Positions 39,225 through 49,703 are shown, counted from the first letter of the stretch. The stretch: 64,000 nt of DNA from Pseudomonas petrae (GCF_021728295.1 NZ_JAKJXE010000005.1:310001-374000); one strand, 5' to 3'. Translations and numbers: made by a program. The notes: generated by a model not told the origin, from the sequence alone.

Positions 39225-42071
39225 ATGGACAAGACCTACCAGCCGCACGCCATCGAAACTTCCTGGTACCAGACCTGGGAGTCCGAAAACTATTTCGCTC
39301 CGCAAGGCGCGGGCGACTCGTACACCATCATGATTCCGCCGCCGAACGTCACCGGCAGCCTGCACATGGGCCACGGTTTCAATAACGCGATCATGGACGC
39401 CTTGATCCGCTTCCGCCGCATGCAGGGTCGCAACACCCTATGGCAGCCGGGCACCGACCACGCCGGTATCGCCACGCAGATGCTGGTGGAACGTCAGCTC
39501 GAAGCCCAGGGCCTGAGCCGTCACGATCTGGGTCGCGACAAATTTCTCGAAAAAATCTGGGAATGGAAGGATCAGTCCGGCGGCAACATCAGCCGTCAGA
39601 TCCGTCGCCTGGGCTCGTCGGTCGACTGGAGCCGCGAGCGCTTCACGATGGACGACGGTTTGTCCGAAGCCGTTAAAGAAGCGTTCGTACGTCTGCACGA
39701 AGACGGCCTGATCTACCGTGGCAAACGTCTGGTCAACTGGGACACCAAGCTGCACACCGCGATCTCCGACCTCGAAGTGGAAAACCACGACGAGAAGGGG
39801 CATCTGTGGAACCTGCGCTACCCATTGGCCGATGGCGCAAAGACCGCTGAAGGTCTGGACCATCTGATCGTCGCCACGACCCGCCCGGAAACCATGCTCG
39901 GCGACGCGGCTGTTGCCGTGAACCCGAACGACGAGCGCTACAAGGCGCTGATCGGCAAGTTCGTCGAGCTGCCGCTGGTAGGCCGTCGCATCCCGATCAT
40001 TGCGGACGACTACTGCGACCCTGAATTCGGCACCGGCTGCGTGAAGATTACCCCGGCCCACGACTTCAACGACTACGACGTCGGCAAGCGCCACAACCTG
40101 CCACTCCTGAACATCTTCGACAAGAACGCTGCCGTGCTGCCCGCTGCGCAAGTGTTCAACCTCGACGGCACGCTGAACGATACTGTCGATGGCACTCTCC
40201 CTGCCGAGTACGCCGGCCTGGACCGCTTCGAGGCGCGCAAGCAGATCGTGGCCGCGTTCGACGCCGCCGGCCTGTTGGTCAGCGTTGACGACCACGCCTT
40301 GAAAGTGCCGAAGGGCGACCGCTCCGGGACCATCATCGAGCCGTGGCTGACGGATCAGTGGTACGTGTCGACCAAGCCGCTGGCCGAACCCGCCATTGCC
40401 GCCGTTGAAGACGGACGCATCGCCTTCGTGCCCAAGCAATACGAGAACATGTACTTCTCGTGGATGCGCGACATTCAGGACTGGTGCATCAGCCGTCAGC
40501 TCTGGTGGGGCCACCGCATTCCGGCCTGGTACGACGAGTCGGGCAAGGTTTACGTCGGCCGCGATGAAGCCGAAGTCCGCGCCAAGCACAACCTGGGTCC
40601 TGACGTTGCCCTGCAGCAGGACAACGACGTGCTCGACACGTGGTTCAGTTCCGGCCTGTGGACGTTCTCCACCCTTGGCTGGCCTGAGCAGACCGATTTC
40701 CTGAAAACTTTCCACCCGACCGACGTGCTGGTTACCGGCTTCGACATCATTTTCTTCTGGGTTGCCCGGATGATCATGCTCACCATGCATCTGGTGAAGA
40801 ACGAAGACGGCACCGCGCAAGTGCCGTTCAAGATCGTGTATGTCCACGGACTTGTACGCGATGGTCAGGGCCAGAAAATGTCCAAGTCCAAGGGCAACGT
40901 CCTTGATCCCCTGGACATCATCGACGGCATCGAGCTTGAAGCCCTGGTGCAGAAACGCACCTCCGGCATGATGCAGCCCAAGCTGGCCAAGAAGATCGAA
41001 AAGCAGACCCGCGACGAGTTCGCGGACGGCATCGCCAGCTACGGCACCGATGCCCTGCGCTTCACCTTCTGCTCGCTGGCGTCTACCGGTCGTGACATCA
41101 AGTTCGACATGGGTCGCGTCGAAGGCTATCGCAACTTCTGCAACAAGATCTGGAACGCTGCGCGTTACGTGCTCGACAAGGGCGAAGACTGCGGTCAGAA
41201 CGGCGAAGCGTTCGAGCTTTCGCTGCCGGATCGCTGGATCATTTCGCAGCTGCAACGTACTGAAGCCGAAGTGACCCGTCAGCTGGATCAGTTCCGTTTC
41301 GACCTCGCGGCGCAGGCGCTGTACGAGTTCATCTGGAACCAGTATTGCGACTGGTACCTGGAGCTGTCCAAGCCGGTTCTGTGGGACGAGACGGCGCCGA
41401 TCGAGCGTCAGCGTGGCACCCGTCGTACGCTGGTTCGTGTGCTGGAAGTCGCATTGCGTCTGGCGCATCCGTTCATGCCATTCATCACCGAAGAAATCTG
41501 GCAGCGCCTCGCGCCGCTGGCCGGCGTTGAAGGCAAGACCATCATGCTGCAACCGTGGCCAGTCGCGAATGATGCGCGCATCGACGTCGCAGCCGAAGGC
41601 GACATCGAGTGGCTCAAGAGTCTGATGCTCGGCGTGCGCAACATCCGTGGCGAAATGAACATCGGCCCGGGCAAGCCGCTGCAGTTGTTCCTCAAGAACG
41701 TCAGCGCCGAAGACCAGCGCCGCCTGAACGAGAACGAGCACCTGCTGAAAAAGCTGGCCAAGCTTGAATCGTTCACCGTGCTGGAAGCCGGCGCCGAAGC
41801 ACCACTGTCCGCGACCGCTCTGGTCGGTGAGATGGAAGTGCTGGTGCCGATGGCCGGCCTGATCGACAAGGACGCCGAACTGGCGCGTCTGGACAAGGAA
41901 ATCCAGCGTTTGCAGGGCGAAGTGCAGCGGGTCGGCGGCAAGCTGTCCAATGCCGCGTTCGTCGACAAGGCGCCGCCTGATGTGATCGCCAAGGAACGCG
42001 CGAAGATGGCCGAAGCCGAACAGGCGCTGGGCAAACTGGCCGAGCAGCACGCGCGGATCGCGAGTTTGTAA
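39225..42071 (+). CDS. valS: Valyl-tRNA synthetase
   Basis: A 948-residue class I synthetase that charges tRNA-Val. The HIGH-type motif is [12 protein letters not shown] near residue 38-49, an editing CP1 domain follows ([19 protein letters not shown] near 263), KMSKS is at 551-555, and a C-terminal coiled coil ([19 protein letters not shown]) ends the protein. Full length and essential. Confidence 0.98.
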   Translation: MDKTYQPHAIETSWYQTWESENYFAPQGAGDSYTIMIPPPNVTGSLHMGHGFNNAIMDALIRFRRMQGRNTLWQPGTDHAGIATQMLVERQLEAQGLSRHDLGRDKFLEKIWEWKDQSGGNISRQIRRLGSSVDWSRERFTMDDGLSEAVKEAFVRLHEDGLIYRGKRLVNWDTKLHTAISDLEVENHDEKGHLWNLRYPLADGAKTAEGLDHLIVATTRPETMLGDAAVAVNPNDERYKALIGKFVELPLVGRRIPIIADDYCDPEFGTGCVKITPAHDFNDYDVGKRHNLPLLNIFDKNAAVLPAAQVFNLDGTLNDTVDGTLPAEYAGLDRFEARKQIVAAFDAAGLLVSVDDHALKVPKGDRSGTIIEPWLTDQWYVSTKPLAEPAIAAVEDGRIAFVPKQYENMYFSWMRDIQDWCISRQLWWGHRIPAWYDESGKVYVGRDEAEVRAKHNLGPDVALQQDNDVLDTWFSSGLWTFSTLGWPEQTDFLKTFHPTDVLVTGFDIIFFWVARMIMLTMHLVKNEDGTAQVPFKIVYVHGLVRDGQGQKMSKSKGNVLDPLDIIDGIELEALVQKRTSGMMQPKLAKKIEKQTRDEFADGIASYGTDALRFTFCSLASTGRDIKFDMGRVEGYRNFCNKIWNAARYVLDKGEDCGQNGEAFELSLPDRWIISQLQRTEAEVTRQLDQFRFDLAAQALYEFIWNQYCDWYLELSKPVLWDETAPIERQRGTRRTLVRVLEVALRLAHPFMPFITEEIWQRLAPLAGVEGKTIMLQPWPVANDARIDVAAEGDIEWLKSLMLGVRNIRGEMNIGPGKPLQLFLKNVSAEDQRRLNENEHLLKKLAKLESFTVLEAGAEAPLSATALVGEMEVLVPMAGLIDKDAELARLDKEIQRLQGEVQRVGGKLSNAAFVDKAPPDVIAKERAKMAEAEQALGKLAEQHARIASL

Positions 42072-42136
42072 GTATCATCTTCCAGATGAAATGCCCTGCC
42101 AGCCTGCAACCGGGCTGGCAGTCGCAACGAAATCCT

Positions 42137-42244
42137 TGTAGGAGCGCGCTTGCCCGCGATGAGGCCAGCCCAGACGCCATCAGTCCATCGTAGGGACTGC
42201 GGCGTTCAATCCGATGTCATCGCGGGCAAGCGCGCTCCTACAGG
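42137..42244. repeat. REP doublet between valS and rlmF
   Basis: TGTAGGAGCGCGCTTGCCCG and its inverted copy, with a longer than usual spacer (about 65 bases). Confidence 0.9.
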
Positions 42245-42275
42245 GGTGCGGTGTCTGTCACCTGAATTGATACCC

Positions 42276-43304
42276 ATGACAAACCCACTGCACACCAAAC
42301 CTGCGCGCAAGAAAGCCAAACCTGTTCAACAGGCCAAGCCTGCCGCGCCGCGTGAGAAAGCCACCCTGCACCCGCGCAACCGCCATCAGGGTCATTACGA
42401 TTTTCCCCGCTTGATCAAAAGCAGCCCCGAACTGGGCAAGTTTGTGATCCTGAATCCCTATGGCAAGGAAAGCATCGACTTCGCCAATCCGGCCGCTGTG
42501 CGGGTGTTCAACCGCGCATTGCTTAAAGCTTTCTACGGCATTGCACACTGGGATATTCCGGCGGACTACCTCTGCCCGCCGATCCCGGGGCGCGCGGACT
42601 ACCTGCACTTTCTGGCTGACCTGCTGGCGGAACGCAACGACGGGGTTATCCCGCGCGGAGCGTCTGTCACAGCGCTGGACATTGGCACGGGCGCCAACTG
42701 CATCTATCCGCTGATCGGTCAGGGCGAATACGGCTGGTCGTTCCTGGGCTCGGACATCGACAAGATTGCCCTTGCGTCGGCGACGACCATCGTCAAAGCC
42801 AACGGCTTGAGCAAGAGCATCAGCTTTCGGGAGCAGACCCATCAAAAGCACATCCTGACCCACTTGATGCATCCCGATGAGCGCTTCGACATCAGCGTAT
42901 GCAACCCGCCCTTCCACGCCTCGGCTGAGGAAGCATTAAGCGGGAGCCAGCGCAAATGGCGAGCCCTCGGCAAGGCAGACCCCAAACGCAAGTTGCCGGT
43001 GCTGAATTTCGGCGGTCAAGCTGCGGAGCTGTGGTGCGAAGGTGGCGAGGCGCGCTTTGTGACGCAGTTGATCAGTGAAAGTGCGCAAGTGGCGACGCAG
43101 GTGTTGTGGTTCAGCACGCTGGTGTCCAAGGCGTCGAACCTGCCGCTGATTCAAAGCGCGCTGAAAAAAGCCGGGGCCATTGAAAGCCATACGGTGGAGA
43201 TGGGCCAGGGTCAGAAACAGAGCCGCTTCGTCGCCTGGACCTTTCAGGACAGACCTCGTCAGCACGCTTGGCGGGAACAGCGCTGGACCGCGCGCAAGCC
43301 CTGA
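42276..43304 (+). CDS. rlmF: 23S rRNA (adenine-1618-N6)-methyltransferase
   Basis: A 342-residue methyltransferase that modifies A1618 of 23S rRNA. The catalytic NPPFH motif is at residues 210-214 and the SAM-binding [13 protein letters not shown] segment near residue 133; the N-terminal 30 residues are Lys/Pro/Ala-rich as in RNA-binding tails. The ATG at 42276 is preferred because the frame upstream passes through a REP element. It stands alone after valS. Confidence 0.92.
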   Translation: MTNPLHTKPARKKAKPVQQAKPAAPREKATLHPRNRHQGHYDFPRLIKSSPELGKFVILNPYGKESIDFANPAAVRVFNRALLKAFYGIAHWDIPADYLCPPIPGRADYLHFLADLLAERNDGVIPRGASVTALDIGTGANCIYPLIGQGEYGWSFLGSDIDKIALASATTIVKANGLSKSISFREQTHQKHILTHLMHPDERFDISVCNPPFHASAEEALSGSQRKWRALGKADPKRKLPVLNFGGQAAELWCEGGEARFVTQLISESAQVATQVLWFSTLVSKASNLPLIQSALKKAGAIESHTVEMGQGQKQSRFVAWTFQDRPRQHAWREQRWTARKP

Positions 43305-43400
43305 GTCCCAAATGGTAGTGTCATTTCTACCAGTAGACGGCAAACATCCTCGTTCATAAGCTGAATCCTCGTCGCGTGCCCCAGCACAAGGAGGTCAGCC

Positions 43401-44735
43401 ATGCGCGCTTTAGCCTGCGTTATCTGCGTGTTGATGGTCTGGAACTGCCCGTCGTGGGCAGTTGAATTGAAAAAAAACCTTGATCCGGTCGAGACTGTCA
43501 GGCGCATCAACGCCAGTTACAACCGGATCGACAACCACTGCACAGAGCCGGACACCGGCGCCGCCCGGGGCCATTACTACTGCAGCGGCATCACGTTGCG
43601 GATGGTCAATGACGGCAACTTCAATCCTTGGGATTACAGTCCCTACGCCCTGCAAACCGGGGCAACGTCCTACACCTGGATACGCCGGGACCTGAGCACA
43701 ACAGTGCTTGTTCACCCCGCTGGCTTCATCCTCAGGACGCCAACGGACGGGCTCGCGCTGCAGCTCCCGGTCAAGCAGGAGGGCTGGGCCTGTATCTACA
43801 CCTTCGATGGTTACACCGGACCGGATCGCAAGTGGTACGGCTGCGGCCCCTTCAACGACAGCACGTTCGTTCCCCCTTCCCAACCCACTACGGCGAACAA
43901 GAACGCTGAATGGGCCTACGGCACCTGCGCCGATCAGAACGTCAACACGGCCGATCAGTGGAAACAGAAATACCAGGGCGGCGCCCGACAACCGATTCAG
44001 ACGACACAGTGCTCGTGGAACGCCGAAGTGCCTGCGCAGTGGGACGCGATGATCCAGGCCCATGAAGCCAGAGTGACCACCACCAACGCCGACCCTTATT
44101 CGCGCAAGGACTTCTTCAACGAATTCATGCTCAAGAATGCCGCCGGCGGCAGCGACATCATGGATGACATCGATGCGTTTATTTACCAGGGCAAGAATAC
44201 GTTCAACTACCCCGTCCGAGGCGACAACGGTAAAGCGGCGGTACAGCAGGACGGCTTGGCCAACGCGCGCAGCTTTCAACGCAAACTCTATGATCAGGGC
44301 TACGCGGTGCCCATTCTGAATATCGATTTCACCCGGCCGCCAGGGCAACGCTTCACTTACAGCGCCGCCGATCAAAGGGTGTCGCTGAACCTCAACCACA
44401 ACGTGACCGCGAAATACATCGCATGGAGCAACTGGGAGCAGCGCCTGGACCCAGGCACGGGTAAAACGGAGTGGACGCTGAATGTCGTGCTGACTGAGCT
44501 TGGCAAAAAAGTGCAGGCGAGTCAGCAGCAAGACGTTTATCAGGAGCTGTACGACTTGCGTGGTTCGGACCTGCAGTGGCGCAATGAAGAAAGAGACTTA
44601 GGCAGCATGAAGCAGCAAATCGCCTGCATCGTGCGCAACTATCCACAACGCGCTGACTGGAACCTGGAACCCTTCCGCCCGGTGGTGTCAGAGGCAGCGG
44701 CGAAAGCGGCCGGGTGCAACCCCTTCAAGAAATAG
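43401..44735 (+). CDS. Halovibrin-like secreted protein (DUF2599 C-terminus), copy A
   Basis: A 444-residue exported protein: signal peptide ending near WNCPSWA (residue 20), then a Cys-rich mature region. It shares with the gene at 46841 the blocks YCSG-IT-LR, WDYSP (77-81), ATSYTWIRRD (88-97) and the C-terminal WNLEPFRPVVSEAAAKAAGC. These resemble pseudomonad proteins annotated halovibrin (HvnA/HvnC); the Vibrio fischeri halovibrins are secreted NAD+ glycohydrolases. Enzyme activity here is inferred. A perfect AAGGAGGT precedes the ATG. It stands alone between rlmF and hupN. Copy A is longer and more diverged than copy B. Confidence 0.65.
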   Translation: MRALACVICVLMVWNCPSWAVELKKNLDPVETVRRINASYNRIDNHCTEPDTGAARGHYYCSGITLRMVNDGNFNPWDYSPYALQTGATSYTWIRRDLSTTVLVHPAGFILRTPTDGLALQLPVKQEGWACIYTFDGYTGPDRKWYGCGPFNDSTFVPPSQPTTANKNAEWAYGTCADQNVNTADQWKQKYQGGARQPIQTTQCSWNAEVPAQWDAMIQAHEARVTTTNADPYSRKDFFNEFMLKNAAGGSDIMDDIDAFIYQGKNTFNYPVRGDNGKAAVQQDGLANARSFQRKLYDQGYAVPILNIDFTRPPGQRFTYSAADQRVSLNLNHNVTAKYIAWSNWEQRLDPGTGKTEWTLNVVLTELGKKVQASQQQDVYQELYDLRGSDLQWRNEERDLGSMKQQIACIVRNYPQRADWNLEPFRPVVSEAAAKAAGCNPFKK

Positions 44736-44742
44736 CGGGCAC

Positions 44743-44779
44743 AAAAAAACCGTGTCCGGATTGCTCCGTCACACGGTTT
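44743..44779 (-). terminator. Terminator of hupN
   Basis: AAACCGTGT (44747-44755) and ACACGGTTT (44771-44779), followed on the minus strand by seven U. It lies just after the hupN stop and may also serve the convergent halovibrin-like gene. Confidence 0.85.
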
Positions 44780-44802
44780 CCTCATCCAAGCAGCGTTTTC
44801 GC

Positions 44803-45084
44803 TTACTTGTTGACCGAGTCAGTCAGCACCTTGGCTGGTACGAACTTGACTACTTTCTTGGCGGCGATTTCGATGGCTGCGCCAGTCGAAGGGTTGCGGC
44901 CGGTGCGTGCTGGACGCTCGGTGACCTTCAGTTTGCCGATGCCTGGCAGAGTGATTTCACTACCGTTTTCCAGTTGGTCAGCGACGATTTGACCCAATTG
45001 GTCGAGAGCGTTGCGCGCGGTGGTTTTCGGCGCGTCGATTGCTTCTGCGATATCGGCGATCAATTGGTCTTTAGTCAGAGCCAT
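44803..45084 (-). CDS. hupN: HU-family nucleoid protein HupN
   Basis: A 93-residue HU protein that bends and compacts DNA. The dimer helices LTKDQLIADIAEAIDAPK and the DNA-arm GRNPSTGAAIEIAAKKVVKF are intact. The N-terminus MALTKDQLIADIAEAI and the place next to yejK fit the HupN paralogue of P. putida rather than HupB (usually MNKSELI). Transcribed divergently from yejK, with a perfect GTTCGGCCGAAC palindrome in the spacer. Confidence 0.88.
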   Translation of the reverse strand: MALTKDQLIADIAEAIDAPKTTARNALDQLGQIVADQLENGSEITLPGIGKLKVTERPARTGRNPSTGAAIEIAAKKVVKFVPAKVLTDSVNK

Positions 45085-45438
45085 GGTGGTGTTCCTTCCC
45101 TATCAAATTCGAATGGTTTGCAGAGTGTGGTACAGACGCGAAATGTAGATACTGTAAACGGCCTTTGGTTCGGCCGAACGCCCACAAACTGCACGCCTGG
45201 CGCGCTTGGGCGCTCAGGACCGGGCAAAACTAGCACAGCGCAACGCAAATATCCGCCCCTACCTACCCATTTGGTCAGCTTTATCGCCCGAGAGGCGTAA
45301 AAAAGTCATATTAATGGGCCCAGGTCAGCGTTTTCGGCCCTTCCAGAGCGTTCCGGGGCCCGTCTGCGGTACACTTGCCGACCTTCGCACGGGCCTGGTC
45401 TGGTCCCGTTCAGTTCCACTTCAGCAGCCGAGAAATCC
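45085..45438. other. Divergent hupN/yejK spacer (354 bases)
   Basis: Contains the perfect 12-base palindrome GTTCGGCCGAAC at 45168-45179 about 84 bases before hupN. No coding frame or terminator of quality is visible. Both promoters must lie here. Confidence 0.5.
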
Positions 45439-46440
45439 ATGCCGATCCGCCACGCCATCGTCCACCTGATCGACAAAAAACCCGACGGCACGCCCGCCGT
45501 GCTCCACGCCCGGGACTCGGAACTCGCCGAGTCGCAGGCCATCGAGAACATGCTGGCGGACCTCAACGAAAGTTATAACGCCAAACAGGGCAAGGCCTGG
45601 GGTCTGTTCCATGCCGAGTCCGGCGCGCACCCGTTCAGTGGCTGGCTGAAGGAATATCTCGATCAGGGCAAGGATTTCACCCAGTTCAGCCGCATCGCGG
45701 TCGAGCATCTGCAGAAGCTGATGGAAGAGTCGAACCTGTCGGTCGGCGGTCACGTACTGTTTGCGCACTACCAGCAGGGCATGACCGAATACCTGGCGAT
45801 CGCCCTGCTGCACCACAGTGAAGGCGTGGCGGTGAACGAAGCGCTGGACGTTACGCCGTCCCGGCATCTGGACCTGGGCCAGCTGCACCTTGCGGCTCGC
45901 ATCAACATTTCCGAGTGGCAGAACAACAAGGCGTCCAAGCAGTACATCTCGTTCATCAAGGGCAAGAACGGCAAGAAGGTTTCCGAGTACTTCCGCGACT
46001 TCATCGGCTGCCAGGAAGGCGTCGACGGACCGGGCGAGACCCGCACCCTGCTCAAGGCCTTCAGTGATTTCGTCGAGAGCGAAGACCTGCCGGAAGAATC
46101 GACCCGCGAGAAGACCAAGGCGCTGGTCGACTACGCCAGCAGCCAGAGTAAAATGGGCGAGCCCATCGCCCTGGAAGCGCTGTCCGGCCTGATCGACGAG
46201 GACCGCCCGCGCGCCTTCTACGATCACATCCGCAACAAGGATTACGGCTTGTCGCCCGAGATTCCTGCGGATAAGCGCACGCTGAGTCAGTTCCGCCGTT
46301 TCACCGGCCGCGCCGAAGGTCTGTCGATCAGCTTTGAAGCGCACCTGCTGGGCGACAAAATCGAGTACGACGAAGAGAAAGGCACGCTGATCATCAAAGG
46401 TCTGCCCACTCAGTTGACCGATCAGCTTAAACGCCGCTGA
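45439..46440 (+). CDS. yejK: Nucleoid-associated protein YejK (NdpA)
   Basis: A 333-residue nucleoid-associated protein of the YejK/NdpA family, which in E. coli sits on the nucleoid and touches topoisomerase IV. Family segments include [12 protein letters not shown] near residue 9, the GHVLFAHY block near 106, and a C-terminal [14 protein letters not shown] tail. It lies next to hupN and the two may be jointly regulated. The glutaredoxin gene follows 25 bases later. Confidence 0.92.
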   Translation: MPIRHAIVHLIDKKPDGTPAVLHARDSELAESQAIENMLADLNESYNAKQGKAWGLFHAESGAHPFSGWLKEYLDQGKDFTQFSRIAVEHLQKLMEESNLSVGGHVLFAHYQQGMTEYLAIALLHHSEGVAVNEALDVTPSRHLDLGQLHLAARINISEWQNNKASKQYISFIKGKNGKKVSEYFRDFIGCQEGVDGPGETRTLLKAFSDFVESEDLPEESTREKTKALVDYASSQSKMGEPIALEALSGLIDEDRPRAFYDHIRNKDYGLSPEIPADKRTLSQFRRFTGRAEGLSISFEAHLLGDKIEYDEEKGTLIIKGLPTQLTDQLKRR

Positions 46441-46465
46441 GCCCTGCCGAGGAGCCGAGACCCGA

Positions 46466-46816
46466 ATGTTCGTTCGTACGCTGAAGAAGTTCTTGCTCAT
46501 CATGCTGGTGGTGGTCGTGTACCAGAACTGGGGCAAGATCGAAAACCTGGTTCACCCCTCCTCAGCTTTATCGGAACACGCGCAGGCCAACGCGAAGGTG
46601 ACGTTGTACGCCACCGACTGGTGCGGCTACTGCAAACAGACACGGCGGTTTCTCGACAGCAAAGGCATCCCTTACACCGAATTCGATATCGAAAAGGACG
46701 CTGCAGGGCGCAAAGCGTATGAGGCGCTCGGCGGTCGCGGTATTCCTCTGATCGACGTGAACGGCACGCTGATCAGAGGCTTCAGCGAAGAGCAGATTCT
46801 CGCTGCGCTGAAGTAA
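46466..46816 (+). CDS. Membrane-anchored glutaredoxin
   Basis: A 116-residue protein with an N-terminal membrane segment (about residues 7-20, FLLIMLVVVV) and a glutaredoxin domain from about residue 44. The active-site motif is CGYC (Cys53-Cys56), and the GSH-binding GGRGIPLIDVNG loop is present. The TM anchor should leave the redox domain attached to the inner membrane; the KK before the TM suggests a cytoplasmic N-terminus and thus a periplasm-facing domain, which is odd for a glutaredoxin. It follows yejK closely and is probably co-transcribed. Confidence 0.83.
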   Translation: MFVRTLKKFLLIMLVVVVYQNWGKIENLVHPSSALSEHAQANAKVTLYATDWCGYCKQTRRFLDSKGIPYTEFDIEKDAAGRKAYEALGGRGIPLIDVNGTLIRGFSEEQILAALK

Positions 46817-46840
46817 CACCGAACGCTTGGCTGGCCGGGG

Positions 46841-48055
46841 TCAAACCGGATTGCAACCCGCCGCCTCGGCCTTCTCTTCAGAGAGATCGGGGCGGAACGG
46901 CTCCAGATTGAATTCACTTTTATTGCGCGCGATGTTGAAGTGGCACACCAACTGACGGCGCATGCCACCGCCGTCATTTTGTTTCCACTGAAAATCGTTT
47001 TTGTACTTGCGGACCAATTCGGCATACACCGCGTCAGAGCCTGAAGAGCCCGTTTGCTTCTTGCCCCATTCGGTCAGCACGACCGACAGTGACCACTCTT
47101 CGTCTCCCGTGCCCGGGTCAGGGCGTAACTCCCACGTGGCGGACTGGATATAGCGATTGATGGTCTTGCCCGATTCAGAGACGGCCTGATCATCGGCGTC
47201 ACAGGAAAAAGTTGCGTCTTTAGAGGGGGAATCCGGAAGTGTCATTGCGATAATCGGCACCCAGACACCGGTTTGTGAGTAATAGCGTTGCTGATCAAAC
47301 CGGGCATCGTCTTTGCCGCCCCCAGGTTCGGGCAAATAGAAAAAGGCCTGAATCGGCAAGTTCTTATCAGGCGTTTCAGCACTCCAGGTGTCCAGCCTGA
47401 GTTCATTCTGCTTATTGAAAGACGTCTTTCCCATCTCGCGCATGGCGCTCAAACTTGCATTGAAGTTGTCGGTTGCGTGCCGGTCCAGCGGATCGCGCAC
47501 ATCAAAACCGCACTCGTTGCGGTTATCGCCCTTGGTCTGCGTCTTGTACTGTTCTGCCCATTGGCGACCGGTCTCGATCTTTTGCGAAAAGCATTCAGCG
47601 CCTTTGCCTGGCGCGGTCGCCACCGGCGAGGTGCCGCAGCCTTTATCGATCCGCGAGTCAGTGCCGCCGTCCATCGGGAACGTACACAGCACGTTGTAGG
47701 GGGTCTTGTCCGTCGGCAGACCCTGGATGGGAAAGAGCACGTAGCCATTGTTTTCATAGCGGACGAGCCGGGAAAACTTGGCGTCCTTGCGCAGGTAGGA
47801 GAACGACGTACCGCCGCTTTTGACCGAGGCCGGGCTCGGATCCCAAGAGTTGTAGTCATCCGACGGAATGGTAGCCCTGAATATAACGCCGTTGCACAGA
47901 AACGCAGGTGACGAGGCTTTGCCGCAGTTTTCCCTTGTATCGTTATATTGACGTCTCAGCGCGTTGGCCGTATCAGCACAACTGGCCCCATAAACATCAG
48001 CGCATTGCAGTGCAATAACCAGTAGCGGTACCCCGAACGTTTTTGCGTTGGCCAT
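46841..48055 (-). CDS. Halovibrin-like secreted protein (DUF2599 C-terminus), copy B
   Basis: A 404-residue exported protein with a signal peptide (MANAKTFGVP, hydrophobic core, cleavage near VYGAS). It matches the halovibrin HvnA/HvnC family seen in Pseudomonas: LCNGVIFRAT near residue 53, WDPSP (71-75), GGTSFSYLRKD (81-91), DPGTGDEEWSLSVVLTEWG, and the C-terminal NLEPFRPDLSEEKAEAAGC. V. fischeri halovibrins are NAD+ glycohydrolases; activity here is inferred. The ATG at 48055 has AGGAGAG upstream; the frame from 48133 is rejected. Paralogue of the gene at 43401 on the opposite strand. Confidence 0.72.
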   Translation of the reverse strand: MANAKTFGVPLLVIALQCADVYGASCADTANALRRQYNDTRENCGKASSPAFLCNGVIFRATIPSDDYNSWDPSPASVKSGGTSFSYLRKDAKFSRLVRYENNGYVLFPIQGLPTDKTPYNVLCTFPMDGGTDSRIDKGCGTSPVATAPGKGAECFSQKIETGRQWAEQYKTQTKGDNRNECGFDVRDPLDRHATDNFNASLSAMREMGKTSFNKQNELRLDTWSAETPDKNLPIQAFFYLPEPGGGKDDARFDQQRYYSQTGVWVPIIAMTLPDSPSKDATFSCDADDQAVSESGKTINRYIQSATWELRPDPGTGDEEWSLSVVLTEWGKKQTGSSGSDAVYAELVRKYKNDFQWKQNDGGGMRRQLVCHFNIARNKSEFNLEPFRPDLSEEKAEAAGCNPV

Positions 48056-48291
48056 GACGTACTCTCCTGTCCCTGGAAATAAACCGTCCGATGTCACAGA
48101 GCATTTGAAGATAACGGCGGCACCCGGGGGCACCGACGTTTTCCTTGACCGGACAACTTTTATTCAAGATGAAACAAGAGAGTAAGCCGCGTGGCTTTTT
48201 TAACAACTGTCACAACTGACAGTAGCGACGACTGTGCATTAATACATCAGATTGATGCGCAATTAAAACAAAGCGCTTATTCGGCGCCGCG

Positions 48292-48319
48292 ATAAAGCCC
48301 GGCGTTGCACCGGGCTTAT
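48292..48319 (-). terminator. Terminator of the GST gene
   Basis: ATAAGCCCGG, loop, CCGGGCTTTAT read on the minus strand: a perfect GC stem 16 bases after the GST stop. The following bases are only weakly U-rich. Confidence 0.65.
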
Positions 48320-48334
48320 CTTCACATCAGATAC

Positions 48335-49267
48335 TCAAACCGCCTTGATTTGAAAACCGAAGCGCGGGAAGTGCACATGCACGGTGCCCGCGCGGTCGTC
48401 TTCGCGGCCCAGGATGATCTCTTCGCGCCCGCTGAACACCAGCTCCCCCGCCACCGCGTCAACGCCGTAATCCACCGCAGACACCGTGACCTGCTGGCCG
48501 ACGGTAAAACCATTCGGGTCGGTGAAATCTTCGTCAGGCACCGGCGCCGGGGTAGCAGCACGCGCGATTTCAACGGCGTCGCCCGAACTCAATTCGCTTG
48601 GTGCTCCATGGCCAAAAGCAATAACCCGCTCGTACCAGCTCAGCACCGCCTGATAGGCATCAACCAGCGGGGAGGTGACAGGCGTTTGTTTGAGGAACCA
48701 CAAGGTGTGAGCCACCGAGAAATCAGCAATCGAGGGCGAGCCCAAGAGGAAATCACCGTTGCGCTCAAGCTGAGTTTCCAGCCGCGCCATCAGCGTCGGC
48801 CATTGATGCTGAGCCACTTCCAGTGGCAAGCGATTGGCGCTGCCGCCATTGAACAACGTGGCGCGGTCGGCAACGAATGCCTTCACGGCCTCAGGCGGGA
48901 CTTTGGCAAAACGCGCAGCCATGGAAGCAGGTTGAAATACCAGACTGACAGCGTGCAGAAACAGCACCGAATCCGCCCACGCCGCCAGGCTTGCCGAAGT
49001 GAACTCCTGACCTTCGGGGTAAAAGGTTGGCGAAGACTTTTCCTGCTCCAGGCGCCGGGCGATCAACGCGGTGTCGCAGTAGATGTCCGCGCCCACTTGC
49101 AGAACGGGGGTTTTGCGATAGCCACCGGTGAGGGGCATGAGGTCGGGCTTTGGCATGATCGACGGGATGTTGACCGAGCGCCACGACAGGCCTTTGAAGC
49201 CCAGCATCAGCCGGGCTTTTTCGGCGAACAGTGACATTGGATAGTGATGAAGAATCAACTCAGACAT
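48335..49267 (-). CDS. Glutathione S-transferase family protein with C-terminal extension
   Basis: A 310-residue protein. An N-terminal thioredoxin-like GST domain (about 1-78; HHYPMSLFAEKARL then GYRKTPVLQVGADIYCDTALIAR) is followed by an all-helical GST domain (about 90-215). The last 75 residues (from about 235, TDPNGFTVGQQVTVSAVDYG onward) form a beta-rich extension not usual in GSTs. Start at 49267 (MSELILHHY) is preferred. The substrate is unknown; it is monocistronic by context. Confidence 0.83.
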   Translation of the reverse strand: MSELILHHYPMSLFAEKARLMLGFKGLSWRSVNIPSIMPKPDLMPLTGGYRKTPVLQVGADIYCDTALIARRLEQEKSSPTFYPEGQEFTSASLAAWADSVLFLHAVSLVFQPASMAARFAKVPPEAVKAFVADRATLFNGGSANRLPLEVAQHQWPTLMARLETQLERNGDFLLGSPSIADFSVAHTLWFLKQTPVTSPLVDAYQAVLSWYERVIAFGHGAPSELSSGDAVEIARAATPAPVPDEDFTDPNGFTVGQQVTVSAVDYGVDAVAGELVFSGREEIILGREDDRAGTVHVHFPRFGFQIKAV

Positions 49268-49331
49268 GCTTCGGGCCATCCGCAGGGGGAAAGCCCCAGC
49301 TTAGCCTCCTGCGCCCTCACGGCATACCCGC

Positions 49332-49658
49332 TCAGGCTGATGGCGCGGCATCACTCGGCTGGATGTAGCTGGATGCCAGGCATTCCTTGGCGCTTTTGCG
49401 CAGTTTTTTGATCAGGCGTTCCTGACGCAGGGCATCCCCCTTGTCGCGACAGACTTCGACATACACCAGCGCCAACGCCGGGCTCGAACTGAAAAAACGC
49501 GCGCCTTTGCCGCTCTGATGCTGAGCAAAGCGGCGCTGCGGATCGTTGCTGATGCCGCAGTACAACGCGCCATTGGCCGCGCGCACCAGATACACGAACC
49601 AGGATTTGACCGGCGTGGCTTCGGGCACGGTTGCGGTGGCGATTTCGGCTTCAGACAT
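49332..49658 (-). CDS. GIY-YIG nuclease family protein
   Basis: A 108-residue YhbQ-type GIY-YIG protein. The motif appears as [19 protein letters not shown] (residues 21-39; VYL...YCG standing for GIY...YIG) with the conserved Arg in [10 protein letters not shown] and a Glu in RQERLIKKL. Such proteins are small DNA endonucleases or of unknown role. Nothing in the surroundings narrows it. Confidence 0.85.
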   Translation of the reverse strand: MSEAEIATATVPEATPVKSWFVYLVRAANGALYCGISNDPQRRFAQHQSGKGARFFSSSPALALVYVEVCRDKGDALRQERLIKKLRKSAKECLASSYIQPSDAAPSA

Positions 49659-49703
49659 GCAGGACCGTGGCGCATTAGGGGGGGAGCGGATTCTATCAAA
49701 GCG

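Noticed and set aside
39438..42050. 870-residue open frame antisense to valS
   Set aside because: Typical high-GC shadow of a highly conserved gene; no ribosome site and no domain.
43313..43332. TGGTAG / CTACCA stem after rlmF as a terminator
   Set aside because: Only six pairs and no T-run, so too weak to call.
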